A stretch of DNA of 64,000 bases from Adenophora triphylla var. japonica (GCA_022495995.1 JAFEMH010002081.1:124001-188000); one strand, 5' to 3'. Counted from the first letter of the stretch, positions 1 through 10,710 are shown. The notes: generated by a model not told the origin, from the sequence alone. Program-made: numbers and translations.

Positions 1-168
1 ACCTGCAAGATGCTTAAGAATTGAATATACCAATGAAGATAGAACTGATCTTCTTGATTCAATCATAAGAGCTTAAAACAAACAAATTATCCAAAATAAC
101 AATTGTTTTTAAAGCAGGAAATAAAGGTAGGGTTTAAAAGACTTATCCAAAAAAAAAAGAAAAATTTT

Positions 169-2059
169 CTAATCAGAAAATTCATCTCTTTCTCTTCTGG
201 CTTCAAGGATCTCCTCTCTTTCTGCTAGCAGCACCCTTCTCATCTTGTCATCAACACCTCTGTAATATATTTCATTGTTCCATTCCCAGCTCATCTCATC
301 ATCATAGGTGAAGGTTTGATCTTGCCTTTCCTTGAGAACAGCTTTGGACAGAGGTTCTTCACCATCTCTTAATCTCAGATTACCCCATTTGGGAACCTTC
401 TTTGGTTTTGAGCTTTGACCTCTAGTTCCTGCAAATAGGTTAGAAAAGAAGGGGTTTGTCTGCAGAGAGATGAGTTTTTGAGCAGGATGAAGAGGTGGAT
501 CTGTGGTGAGAACAAGAGAGGTTGGAAAGCTGTTGCACTTGTTTCACTGGAGCATCTTCTTCATCATCACTGGACAAAACAACATTGGGAGCAGCACCAG
601 AGGATCTCTTTCCCAGGTTGATAGCTTCTTCCTCAAATTCAACAGCTTTCCCTTTAGATGCCTTCTTATCAGACTTGGATCCAGTTGAGACTTTCAAAAT
701 GTGTCTCATTTTGGTTATCATTGACCTAGTGAATTTCTGCATATCTGAGATGGTCACATGGTATGGAGGCATATAGGTTGAAGGGTTAAAGGTTGGAGGA
801 AGTTTGGCTTGGAGTGATCTGGTGTTTAGGAGGATGAAAGGAGGAGGTATTGAAGAGGTTGGGGGAAACATAGCTGTCAGGCTTGGTTTTGCAATGACAG
901 CCATGATTTTGGCTTTATTTAAACAGATCCTCCAGTACATCTCTTTGGCAAGTTCAATGCAAAGGTCATAAACAAGGGATGAGGGCATATAGATGCATTC
1001 ATTAATGTTGGATGACAGAAGTTGGAAGAACAAAATTTCCCAATCAATGATGGTGGAAATGTCCATGAAATTTGGTAGTCTGGGGGCTTTGTGAAAGAAT
1101 GAGTTTGGGAGAGCTGCTCTATACCTTTTCCATTCCTCATGGGCAAAAATAATGAGCCCACATATATTCCTTGCATGAATCATAATAGCATTTTTGCTCA
1201 ATAGCCAAGGATTGGGGATTAAACTGGGATTGGCAATCTCAGGAAAGTGGGTAATCTCCTTCAATCTTTGGTGGGCAGCCATGATGGAGGGGAAGGAGAA
1301 ATCAATATCACAGTCTAAAATCCAAGGTTCACAGGCTGGGAGGGTTTCAGACTCAGGAGTAGGGTTAGGTGAATCTTGTGTTTGAACAGGTTCAACAGGC
1401 TTAGGTTGGGTTTCAGAATCAGGAGTAGGATCAGGTGTTTCTTGGGTTTGAACAGGTTCAACAGGTTTGGATTGAGGTTCAGGTTCAGGCATGCTAGCTT
1501 TCTTAGCCATATCTCTGGTTTTGATTAAATCCAGGGCTTTCAGCACATCATCCTCACTCAGTAAAGATCTTAAGTATTCCTCAACTACAGGAAGCAATTC
1601 AGGTCTTCCTATCAAAGAGAGTCCTTCAGAGGCTCTAATGATGTTTTCAGGAAAGGGAGATGGATCAGAGGGACTTGGAATTGGTGAGGAATGACCAGAG
1701 AAAGGCATAGCTGTCAGAATGGGAGAATGAGGACTGCTGTTCCCCCTTAACTGAGGCTCATCCTTTTTAGAGCCAGGGCTATTCCTCCTTTCTTTTTCAA
1801 CACTAGGCTCATTTGGACTAATGTTGGAAGGGTTGAGATTGAGAATACCTTGAGCTACAGAGTCATGAGGTGAACTGGATTGGTCTTTGGATGAAGAGGG
1901 TTGAGGTGTATTTGGTTTCAACTTTTTGGATGGAGGAGCATCTTTGTCTAATTTTCTCTTCCTAGAAAAAGTATTGAGAGTATAAGAGGGGGTAGAGATT
2001 ACCTTAGATGGGATTTCAGTAACTGAAGGGACCTTAGCTGTCAGAGTGGAGGCATCCAT
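169..2059 (-). pseudogene. Copia A extra ORF 2 (C-terminal part of env-position protein), frameshifted
   Basis: An ATG at 2059 opens a low-complexity, Pro/Ser/Glu-rich protein with two near-identical Lys-Pro-Val-Glu-Pro-Val-Gln-Thr-Gln repeats around residues 197-235, followed by a more ordered half containing aromatic and Leu-rich segments. It stays open to 440, but compared with copy B the last part is out of frame: a small insertion near 510-525 replaces the real C-terminus, which would end at 169. No transmembrane segment or signal peptide is evident, so 'env' describes only the position between RNase H and the 3' LTR. The product's function is unknown. Confidence 0.7.
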
Positions 2060-2229
2060 ATCCCAGATGACTGTCCAACCTTAGCTGTTCTTACTTCCAT
2101 CAGAGACTCAGCAACAGCCCTTCTTATATTTTCATCATACTCACTATCATGGCTTTCTTCTTCTTCACCATCATACTCATCAATAGCTTTTAAGATGGGA
2201 TCTGATTGGGTTTCTTCACTGTCAGCTTG

Positions 2230-3312
2230 TTATTCCTCAACAATCTCCTTTCCTTTGTCAGTTATTTGAGTAGTTTCTTGCTCAACAACTTGCTCAATCA
2301 CTCTTTGTGGTTTCTTTCCTTTGGGAAGATTCTTTCCTTTTCCAGTTTTCTTCATGATAGCTTGACTGATCCTTTTCTTGATCTTGCTAGGAGTTCTCTC
2401 TTGATCTCTTTCTTTGATTATGACACCTTTGTCATGCTTCCTTTTGGATCTCTTGTCATTGACCATGTGCACCAATGATTTCCATAGCTTCATATCATTC
2501 TCAGCCTTCTCTTTCAATCTTTGAGAAGCTTCATCAAAGTTCTCAGAGCTGTCCCCAAGCTCCAACTTTTTCTTACCCTTGAGTTTGAATGTACTCAAGT
2601 TGAAACTTCTGGTTTGCACTAGGGTTGTAGATTCAAGCCACTCATCTTTTAGGGGAGGATTCATCCTTGGAATTAGTTGATGAAGGATTCCACTCATGAA
2701 TCTGAAATTATTCATCCTTGGGTTTTGCTTCTTGAATTTCCAAGGGGAAGGAGATATGGCCAGTTGAAAGTTATGTAGCAATGCAACACTCCAGTTTATC
2801 TCCTTGGTCATCAAACTGAGGGCTTGCTTCCATTCATTTGGACTGATTTGGTCAAAGGATGATTGCTTTCCATCAAACCCTTTGATGACAACATCCATTA
2901 GGGTTGATTTGAACAAATCAAGGTCTTTCTTTTTGATTGGTTTGTCCTGAACCAATTGATAGTTGCAGCTTGGTTTATCAAAGAATCTTTTGTAGAATGG
3001 TTCCAAGTTGTTGTCTTTTCTATTCCAAAGGTTGCTGAGACCTTCATTCTTGATTGGGATGTTGTAAACTTTGGACACAACCTTGGGAGTCACATTGATC
3101 TCAGTCCCTTCAATGTTGATTCTGATTGCTCCAGTTGGCTGTCTTTCTCCTTTCATAAAAATTTCTCTGCATAACTTCTCATAGATGGGAGGTTGAGCTT
3201 CCATCATGTTGCAAAGATGATTTGATTCCAAAAGTTCTTTGATAAGAGCTCCAACCTCATGCTCATAGAACTCAGGCTTGATGAAATACCCATGAGCTTC
3301 AGGGTAAGACAT
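2230..3312 (-). CDS. Copia A extra ORF 1, putative plant transposon protein domain
   Basis: This 360-aa ORF starts at a clear ATG (3312) directly after a leader with a telo-box. The N-terminal about 200 residues (a Glu-rich start, then a segment around 'GAIRINIEGTEINVTPKVV') look like the domain annotated in plant retroelement-associated proteins as 'putative plant transposon protein'. That assignment is from recall of the family, not a search. The C-terminal 100 residues are highly basic (runs of Lys/Arg), suggesting nucleic-acid binding or nuclear targeting. Copy B has the same ORF with a handful of substitutions. The following ORF 2 lies in another frame after a stop, so the two may once have been one protein. 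Confidence 0.65.
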   Translation of the reverse strand: MSYPEAHGYFIKPEFYEHEVGALIKELLESNHLCNMMEAQPPIYEKLCREIFMKGERQPTGAIRINIEGTEINVTPKVVSKVYNIPIKNEGLSNLWNRKDNNLEPFYKRFFDKPSCNYQLVQDKPIKKKDLDLFKSTLMDVVIKGFDGKQSSFDQISPNEWKQALSLMTKEINWSVALLHNFQLAISPSPWKFKKQNPRMNNFRFMSGILHQLIPRMNPPLKDEWLESTTLVQTRSFNLSTFKLKGKKKLELGDSSENFDEASQRLKEKAENDMKLWKSLVHMVNDKRSKRKHDKGVIIKERDQERTPSKIKKRISQAIMKKTGKGKNLPKGKKPQRVIEQVVEQETTQITDKGKEIVEE

Positions 3313-3331
3313 GGTTGAATGGAACAGAGAG

Positions 3332-3340
3332 TTAGGGTTT
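3332..3340 (-). promoter_or_regulatory. Telo-box (AAACCCTAA) in the leader of copia A ORF 1
   Basis: On the minus strand AAACCCTAA sits about 20 nt upstream of the ORF 1 ATG (3312). Telo-boxes are common in 5' leaders of plant growth and translation genes. Its presence suggests that this ORF may have its own internal promoter. The same site is at 18176-18184 in copy B. Confidence 0.45.
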
Positions 3341-3561
3341 TCGAAAAACAGGGGGAATCAAAGAATGAATTGGGAGAAAGAAGAGTGTTTGAATGAAGAG
3401 GGGTTAATTTCGCAAGGTTAAATGATAAGCGAGGTGGGAATTTGTGTAGTTTAACGGCTAATACGTGGGTTACTGCAACGGTTAAAATGGGCATTTAAGG
3501 GAGTGACTGTTCATGAATAGTGCATTTTGTCCCCCCCCCCCACTCATTACGTGCTATAACT

Positions 3562-3568
3562 CCCATAA
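3562..3568. other. Deletion scar: single CCCATAA where copy B has two
   Basis: Copy A has one CCCATAA here. Copy B has CCCATAA at 18404-18410 and again at 19827-19833, with 1,423 bp (18411-19833) present only in B. The pattern fits deletion by slippage or single-strand annealing between 7-bp direct repeats. It removed the antisense ORF and its promoter. Confidence 0.85.
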
Positions 3569-3618
3569 TGTTGACAGCAGCCATATGTAATGTTTTTCCC
3601 TTTAATGAATAAAGATCT

Positions 3619-5210
3619 TTATTTTGGCAAGTTAATCATTCCTAACATTGCTCTTAGCATCTCAAATCTCTTTTCATCCATTGCCTTTGTTAGGATATCA
3701 GAGACATTATCCTCAGTGCATACTTTGGCCAAGTTGATATTTCCCTTTTCTACAGGATCTCTTATGAAGTGATGCCTAACTTCAATGTGCTTGGTTTTGG
3801 AATGTTGGACAGGGTTTTCTGTCATGGCAATGGTACTAGAATTGTCACAAAAGATGGGAATATTTGACATGTCCATCCCAAAGTCTTGGAGTTGACTTTT
3901 AAGATAGAGAATTTAAGAACAACACAAACCAACAACAATGTATTCAGCCTCAGCTGTTGAGGTAGCTACTGAAGTTTGCTTCTTACTTGACCAAGAGATT
4001 ATTCTTGATCCAATAAATTGGCAACCACCACTTGTGGATTTTCTATCTAGATTGCATCCAGCATAATCTGAATCAGTGAAGCCAATTAGGGAGAATGGTG
4101 ATTCAGAAGGATACCACAAGCCATAATCAGGAGTTCCTTTCAAATATCTCAGGATTCTCTTGACAGCAGAGAGGTGAGATTCTTTAGGATTGGCTTGGAA
4201 TCTTGCACACAGGCAGACACTAAACATGATATCAGGTCTTGAAGCTGTCACATATAGGAGAGATCCAATGTAGCTTCTATAAAGTGTTGGATTCACACTT
4301 TGACCATCAGGATCAGCATGGAGTTTGGTTGTGGTTGACAAAGGAGTTCTAGCAGGGGAAGCAGTTTGCATGTCAAACTTTTTGATCATATCCCTTGTAT
4401 ATTTAGCTTGATTAATGAAGATACCTTCCTTCATTTGCTTGACTTGAAGGCCTAAGAATAATGTGAGCTCACCAATCATGCTCATCTCAAATTGATTCTT
4501 CATGATTTCACCAAATTCAGTGCACAAGTCTTCATTTGATGACCCAAAAATAATGTCATCAACATAGAATTGAATGAGTAGCTGGTCTTCTCCATATTTC
4601 TTGATAAACAGAGTGTTATCAATATGGCCCTTGGTAAATCCTTTGCCAAGAAGGTATTTGGATATGGTATCATACCAAGCCCTAGGTGCTTGCTTAAGTC
4701 CATACAAGGCTTTGTCCAACTTATATACATGGTATGGGAATTTTGGATGCTCAAAACTAGGGGGTTGAGATTCAAAGACTTTTTCATTCAATATTCCATT
4801 TAGGAAGGCACTTTTGACATCCATTTGGAACACTTTCATCTTCTTAAATGAAGCATAGGCAAGGAATAGCCTTATAGCTTCCTGTCTTGCAACAGGTGCA
4901 AATGTTTCATCATAGTCAATTCCTTCTTCTTGTCTGTACCCTTGAGCCACTAATCTGGATTTGTTCCTTACCACCAGACCTTCTTCATTCATCTTATTTC
5001 TAAAAACCCATCTTGTCCCAATGACAGTTTGGTTTTTAGGTTTGGGAACAAGTTTCCAAACTTTGTTTCTTTCAAATTGTTCCAGTTCTTCTTCCATTGC
5101 TTCAATCCAATCTGGGTCTTGAAGGTCTTCATTGATCTTCTTGGGTTCAATTTAGATATGAAGGCACTCATTAAAGAGTCATAAACAGGCATGTTTGGAG
5201 GTATATCCAT
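3619..5210 (-). pseudogene. pol: Copia A reverse transcriptase-RNase H, broken
   Basis: The copia RT is recognisable from '[13 protein letters not shown]' at 5210 through the substrate-binding region ('[10 protein letters not shown]') to the catalytic Tyr-Val-Asp-Asp at residues 178-181 of the 5097-3913 segment. RNase H follows ('FTDSDYAG...STAEAEY') and ends at 3619. Two lesions are visible: a 1-bp deletion near 5150 that splits the RT start from the body, and a TAA at 3913-3915 inside RNase H where CAA (Gln) is expected. The TAA is also present in copy B, so it predates the duplication. Confidence 0.88.
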
Positions 5211-5581
5211 CTTATGTATTGGAAGGTCAATAAAATGTTTTTATTTGGAGGGATGGTATGGGTAATGGTTTCAGGTTGAGGAATTGAGGGAATTGTGTTG
5301 CAACAAGGTTGGATGGGGTCATTTTCAAGAGGATTTTGATGGATGGTTGAAGGTGAGCAGTTAGGTGCATCATGGCTATCAGATGCACCTTTGCTATTGG
5401 GAAGGGATTCTTGGCTGTCAGACATAGTAGGTTGTTTGTTAGCGTCTTTGGGCACCATATAAGGAAGGGAAGGTGAATCTTCTTCAGGAATGAGACTTGA
5501 GGGGTCATGTACAGGAGACACTTCAGGTAGGTTGTCTGAATTTCCAACAGCTTCATCAAAATCACATAGATCAGTATGACT

Positions 5582-6866
5582 TTAATCATTATTTTCATCA
5601 AAGTCAACATGTATTGATTCTTCCACAACAAGTCTCCTTTTGTTGTATACTCTGTAGGCTTTGCTGGTGTTGGAGTATCCAAGGAAGATTCCTTCATCAC
5701 TTTTTGAGTCAAACTTATCAAGGTTGCTTTTCCCATTGTTGTGTATGAAGCATCTACTTCCAAAGCCATGGAAGTATGAAATGGTTGGTGTTCTCCCATT
5801 ACATAGCTCATAGGGAGTCTTGGAGTGAAACTTGTTGATGAGGGTCTTGTTCTGAACATACACAGCAGTGGTGACTGCTTCTCCCCAAAAATACTTAGGA
5901 AGGTTATTCTCTGACAGCATAGTTCTTGCTGCTTCACAAATTGTTCTGTTCTTCCTTTCAGCAACTCCATTTTGCTGTGGTGTTCTAGGGGCAGAGAAGT
6001 TGTGCTCAATCCCTTTTTGATCACAATATTCTTCAACACCTGTGTTTTCAAATTCCTTACCATGATCAGATCTGATTTTGATGATGGATAAGCCCTTTTG
6101 GTTTTGAATTTTATTGAACAGTTTGACTAGTTGTTCCAAGGTATCTCTTTTGGATTCAAGAAGGATGATCCAAGTAAATCTAGTGTAGTCATCAACTACA
6201 ACAAGAGAGTATCTCTTTCCACCAAGAGATCTGGTTCTGATTGGTCCAAAAAGATCCATGTGGAGTAATTGAAGGGGTTTTGAGGTATCTAATCTGGTTT
6301 TGGCAGAGAAGAAGGTTTTCTTTTGCTTTCCACATTGACATGCTTTGCACAATTTGTCCTTTTTGAAGGGTATTTTGGGTAGGCCTTTTATTAGGTTTGA
6401 TTTGGCTAGTTTGGAGATGCTTTTGAGGTTGAGGTGAGCCAATCTTTTGTGCCATAGCCATGATATATCAGATTGACTATAGGAGAGCAGGCAATGGGCA
6501 TCTGATGATTCCACAACTTCCAGGTTTAGACAGTAGAGGTTGCCTTTTCTGATTCCAGTGAGAATTGATTTGTTGTTGACATCTTTGACAGTGCAGTGGT
6601 TTTTGGAACATACAACATGATATCCCTTATCACAAATTTGACTAAGGCTAATCAAATTGTGCTTGACCACCCTCTACATAAGACACATTAGTAAAAATAA
6701 TGTCTTTAGTAACAAGGTTTCCTGATCCTTTGACTTTGGCTTGAGAGTTATCACCAAAAGTTACATTTGGACCATTTTTAGAGACATATTGTTGCAACAA
6801 CTCCTTGTTGAAGGTCATGTGTCTGCTGCATCCACTATCCAAGTACCATATTCCTTTCCTAGGTTC
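5582..6866 (-). pseudogene. pol: Copia A protease and integrase, frameshift between them
   Basis: After the candidate intron, the protease begins with the copia signature around Trp-Tyr-Leu-Asp-Ser-Gly-Cys-Ser (active-site Asp-Ser-Gly) near 6845. The frame shifts near 6660-6670. The integrase then shows the His-His-Cys-Cys zinc region ('WHKRLAHLN' ... 'LCKACQCGK'), the catalytic Asp in 'HMDLFGP', a second Asp in the 'IRSDHGKEF' region and Glu in 'NGVAERKNR'. No ATG opens the integrase part, so it is not a separate gene. The segment stops at a TAA at 5582-5584, after which the same frame continues as a Ser/Pro-rich linker to about 5171. The frame shift and the TAA are shared with copies B-D. 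Confidence 0.88.
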
Positions 6867-6939
6867 CTACAAAACAGAAAAATAAATTTATGGTACCCTT
6901 TATTCTTTTGGGTCCAAAGGTTTAGAATTTCTTTGGTAC
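6867..6939 (-). other. Candidate 73-nt intron between gag and protease (copia A)
   Basis: Read on the minus strand this begins GTACCAAAG and ends in a U-rich tract, TTTTCTGTTTTGTAG. Unspliced, gag reads five codons into it and stops at TAA (6924-6922). Spliced, the gag codon AGG (6942-6940) joins GAA (6866-6864) exactly in the protease frame. The length is near the minimum for plant introns. It is present with the same boundaries in copies B, C and D. Splicing has not been observed; the call rests on motif and frame logic. Confidence 0.55.
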
Positions 6940-9226
6940 CCTAGCTTTGTTCATTGCCCTCTTTCCAAAATACTGGTTTAGGGCATTATAATATCCTATG
7001 ATTTGCAACATATAGGGTGTAGGAGCAATAGGTTGGGATTGGTTAGGAAACTGGTTGGGAGAAAAGAATTGGTTTTGGTTGTGAAACTGAGTATGGTTTT
7101 GAGATCTGTTTGAGTGAGATGATCTAGGGGAGGTATTTTGACTGGCATGACTTCTTCCATTTGAGTATGGCCAGTTGGGTCTTTGTTGTTTGGAGTATGA
7201 GTGATGGTTGAAGAATCTTTGCTGTCTGGGAGATCTCTGCTGTCCATCATGTCTTGGCTGTCTAGGAAATCTCTGTTGTCCAGTGGTCTTGTGCTGGTTC
7301 TTCTTCACTTGCTCCTTGATTCCTTTCTTTTGCCAAATGTAATTACCTTTGTTTGCTTGTTTTCCTTTGCCTTTTGATTGACTTGAGCTAGCTATATGAG
7401 TTTCATCAGTGTGAGAGGGACTAGCTTGAGTTGTTTCATCATTGTGACTTGAGCTAGCTTCATCCATTTTTCCTTTCTTCTTGAAGTCTTCCTTGGTTTG
7501 AATAGGGTAGACATTTTCTTGAGCTTTGACATAGTTCATGCTTTCAAGAACCATCTTGTCAATAGCCCTTTCACCAGTGAGAGGGGTATATGTTTTCATA
7601 GTAGGATTATTGGCTCCAATCCCTGATTTGTCACCTGGGTGTCTTTGGTTGTAGCTAAAAAGGGTCAAGGCTTTTCCAGAATTGTTCCAGGACTCAGACT
7701 TCTTTCTAAGGGATTCATTTTCCTTTTCAAGGTTGATGTTTATTTGGTTGGTTTCCGTAAGTTTGGAATTCTTAGTGTCGCCTCCTCATTAGCTTTTTCA
7801 AGCATAAGGTTTTGAACTTTCACCCTTGGTTGGCTCTTTCAAGGCTATCAATGGTTTTACTTTGGGATAGGTTATCAGTGAGCAATGAAGCAAAGCTAGT
7901 TTGATGTCTTTTTATTTGAATTAAAAGAGTATTAACTAATTGTTTAAATTCTTCATTATTTAAAGAGTTGAACTGAGGTACCTGCTTTAGTTCTTCAAAG
8001 AACTAAGGCTTCAAGGTCTTCTTCATTGTCTCGAATCTTCATCATCTCCAGCCATTAGGCATATCATTGCTTCTTCTCCTTCACTTTCAAAGATCATCAA
8101 GTCAAATTCCTCATCACTAAATTTAGATGAGTCAGCAATCAGCACTTGCTCTTTGTTCTTCTCATTCTTCTTCTTTGTGCAGTTGTAACAGCTACATCTT
8201 GAGCTGTGAATGATTTCCTTGGAGTATGAGAACTTCTTAGCTGTCTGATTGTCTTTGGGTTTCCTTGGTTCAGGGCACTCAGATGAGTAGTGACCAAGCT
8301 TCTTACAGCTGAAGCATTTAACTTTCTTTTTATGGCTTTCTTGTTCGTAAGTAGATGGGCTATAACTTTTCTCAAATGACTTTTTATGTGCTCTCGTGGT
8401 ATTTCGATGTACCATGGATATGAGACTTGGAAGGTCTCCTTGAGATATGTTAGTTGAGGGTAGGCTACCTTTTCGAAGGGAATTGAGAACCATGGAATCA
8501 ATGTCTTGTTGGGTGATGGGTTTATGAGTTGTTTCTTGGGCAGCTAAGGCAAGAGTTTGAGGGATGGAGGGAACTGGTTGAAGTTTTATCATTCCTTCTA
8601 GTTCATAAGCTTCAAGCTTACCAAAATATTGTTCAACAAATATGGTGCTCCATTCTCGCACCTTCTCTTATTGGTAGGGCTACCTTCTCATATTCTTGAG
8701 GAAGGTTGGAATATATTTTGAGACATAAATCTTGATTCTCAAAAGTTTTTCCATGATCAAGAATGGATCCGACTGCATCTTCAAATCTTGGTTTTGCAAA
8801 GACTCACTTTTTCACTGTGGTAAAACTTGAAGTTGTCAAGTTGTCTAAGAAGGTTGTATAGGTTTTGTGTTCTAACATTGGTGTGTTTCGAATTTGGTAT
8901 GTATAAGTTCCCATGCAGCCTTTGCTTGGCTCTTTAGCAATTTCTTGTGCTAGTGAGTCATACACTCTTTTGGAGTATGTTTTTGACTTTTAGATTAGCA
9001 CCGACTAGTTGCCTTTCTCGAATCTGTCTGCACTGGGATTTTACTTTGCTAGGCCCACCATTTGTATCTACAGAGACATGGTATGTGACTTCATTTTCAA
9101 GGGCATACTGGGCCCAGATGCTGTTTGCATCAAGGTGGGTTTTAATTTTTGAAGCATATATTTCAAAGGATCCACAACATCAATGTGGGGAATGTCTTTC
9201 TCATTATTTCTCCTTGTTGGAGGCAT
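6922..9226 (-). pseudogene. gag: Copia A gag, several frameshifts
   Basis: The ATG at 9226 matches the gag start of copies B-D. Recognisable parts are a copia gag (UBN2-type) region, a CCHC zinc knuckle (Cys-Phe-Ser-Cys ... His ... Cys) near 8290-8320, a second Cys-rich patch, an acidic stretch, and a Gln/Asn/Arg-rich tail ending at 6922. Frame breaks lie near 7775, 7825, 8005, 8030, 8655, 8810 and 9000-9040. Most breaks coincide with CTG/CAG differences from copy C and may be sequence errors rather than real mutations. Confidence 0.82.
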
Positions 9227-9280
9227 GGTGTGTTGGCAAATGATCCTTCACAAGTTGTTAGACTTTTGAGTGTTAAGACA

Positions 9281-9294
9281 AGCTCTGATACCAA
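9281..9294 (-). other. Copia A primer binding site (tRNA-iMet type)
   Basis: TGGTATCAGAGCTT on the minus strand begins two bases after the 5' LTR end (...TTTCA). This is the standard copia PBS complementary to the 3' end of initiator methionine tRNA. Equivalent sites are at 25561-25574, 37728-37741 and 49940-49953. Confidence 0.92.
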
Positions 9295-9296
9295 TT

Positions 9297-10427
9297 GAAA
9301 GGTCTTGTTTGCTTTAATCAGATTGAAAGGTTAGGCAGCTTAAGCTTTGACCGAGGTGAAATCTTGGTCGTCGATATTAACCGGTTTTAAAGGCAAGTGT
9401 TAAATGTGCAGCGGAATAATAAGTGTTGAAATAATGTAAAGACAAGTGAATAGTGTATGTGTGTGTAGATGTGTGTGTGTGTTGTGTGATAATACCAATT
9501 GAACACAAGGAATTTTAAGGTGGTTCAGAGTTCACTCCTCCTACGTCCACCCTCACTGTCAACCTTGACAAGTGAGATCAATCCACTTAAATCTAGTTCC
9601 CTTTAAGATTTACAAAGGATTGGATAGGCAAGTTCCTTGAACTTCCTCTTCCTAATAAGTACAGTCTATTAGGGATTTTGCTTGTTAGGAAGCAAAATTA
9701 CAATATCACTTAAAGTCAGTCTTAAGTGATTTACAACTTTAGTTTATACACCTGAATTCAGTTACAAGTGTCTCAGATTGTTTGAATGTTGGTTGCAGGG
9801 TTTGCAGGTGTGGAAGGTTGAAGAAGAGGTTGTAAAATTTGTGTGTGTTGGGGCATTTTCTTCAGTATTGAGGGTTTCCTTTTATAGGCTAGAATATAGC
9901 CGTTGGAGGAGACAAAGGAGTAAATGCAAATGGTTGGAATAGTGTTTGCATTTAGAGCTTTGATGACTGGATAATAACAGTCAGAATCTGCAACCGTTTT
10001 ATATAATCTTCATGGAGATGAGCTGGCAACATCTGTATAGAGAGATTGGGCAAGGCACATCTTGATCATCACAGGAATGCTTCACTGCTGTTGATGTTGA
10101 AGATCATAGCTGTCAGAGGGTTGAGACCTCTGCTGTTGAGAACCTTAGCTGTCCGGCTAAGTCTTTAGAGTTTGCAGGTTTAGGAGACAGGGGTTTGTGT
10201 TTGATGATTATGTAATGATCCTTTGTACATAAATACATTAATTTATGTGATTTGTCTTGGTGTTTGATCATTACATCATTGCTGTCCCGCTTGATATAAA
10301 GGATGTGCGTAAGAGTCATAGTTGCTCAATATCCAATGTTATCTTCGTCGCCGATAACATTGGATAGGATATATTTCTTTGTCAAAACCCCGTATAACTA
10401 TGTGGTTTACATAGTCAGGTCCTAACA
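9297..10427 (-). repeat. 5' LTR of copia A (1,131 bp)
   Basis: Bounded by TG...CA: on the + strand it starts TGAAAGGTC at 9297 and ends GGTCCTAACA at 10427. The boundary is set by the PBS on one side and the junction with unit U (CTCTAGAC) on the other. It contains a GT-rich microsatellite near 9460-9490, a 9-bp-stem hairpin at 9705-9730, a long inverted repeat near 10328-10368 and a 7-bp terminal hairpin. Differences from the copy C LTR are concentrated at CTG/CAG triplets. Confidence 0.92.
9705..9730. other. LTR hairpin, 9-bp perfect stem, 8-nt loop
   Basis: ATCACTTAA (9705-9713) and TTAAGTGAT (9722-9730) are perfect inverted repeats around loop AGTCAGTC. The corresponding place in the right-edge LTR holds four such hairpins in a row. 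Confidence 0.7.
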
Positions 10428-10710
10428 CTCTAGACTTGTCTCACCTCCGGGCTTAAAATGTTTGAGACGTATCATGACATATAATATGATAACATAGTCA
10501 CATTACTGACGATTTTTGGCAAAACAAGACCATATGCTATTGTCTTAAAGTTTTCCCATGTGCTATTGTCTTTCACTCTTCCATCATCCAAATGCGTATC
10601 ATTATTCTTAGAACCAACACACACACAACTGATACTAAGACAACCATATATTCCAGTCTGTCAGTGCTTTCTTCACCTGGTCAATTCCTTGGTAAAAGAA
10701 ACAGCACTCG

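Larger units (their letters stand above)
1..10427 (-). mobile_element. Ty1/copia LTR retrotransposon, copy A (3' LTR outside window)
   Basis: The element runs right to left. From 10427 downward come the 5' LTR, the PBS, gag, protease, integrase, RT, RNase H and two additional ORFs. The left window edge lies about 45 bp inside its missing 3' LTR, judged by alignment with copy B, where the same sequence starts at 14848. Domain order PR-INT-RT-RNH is diagnostic for copia. ORFs downstream of pol plus the large size resemble the Sirevirus-type organisation. It is not autonomous as it stands, because gag and pol carry frameshifts and stops. It lacks 1,423 bp that copy B retains. Confidence 0.93.

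Noticed and set aside
503..776. + strand ORFs opposite the copia extra ORFs and RT (for example 503-776, 2206-2478, 4574-4768, and matching places in B-D)
   Set aside because: They mirror the minus-strand coding frames, have no promoter or recognisable protein, and do not survive independently.
5582..6670. Integrase segment as a separate gene starting at 6670
   Set aside because: The first codon is GTG and the sequence continues the protease region after a frame change; it is part of pol.
9281..9294. tRNA gene at the initiator-Met-like sequence
   Set aside because: Only the 3' 14 nt complement is present; it is a primer binding site.
1..10427. Endogenous pararetrovirus or other viral insert
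   Set aside because: Domain order PR-INT-RT-RNH with LTRs, PBS and PPT is that of a copia retrotransposon; no movement or coat protein was seen.
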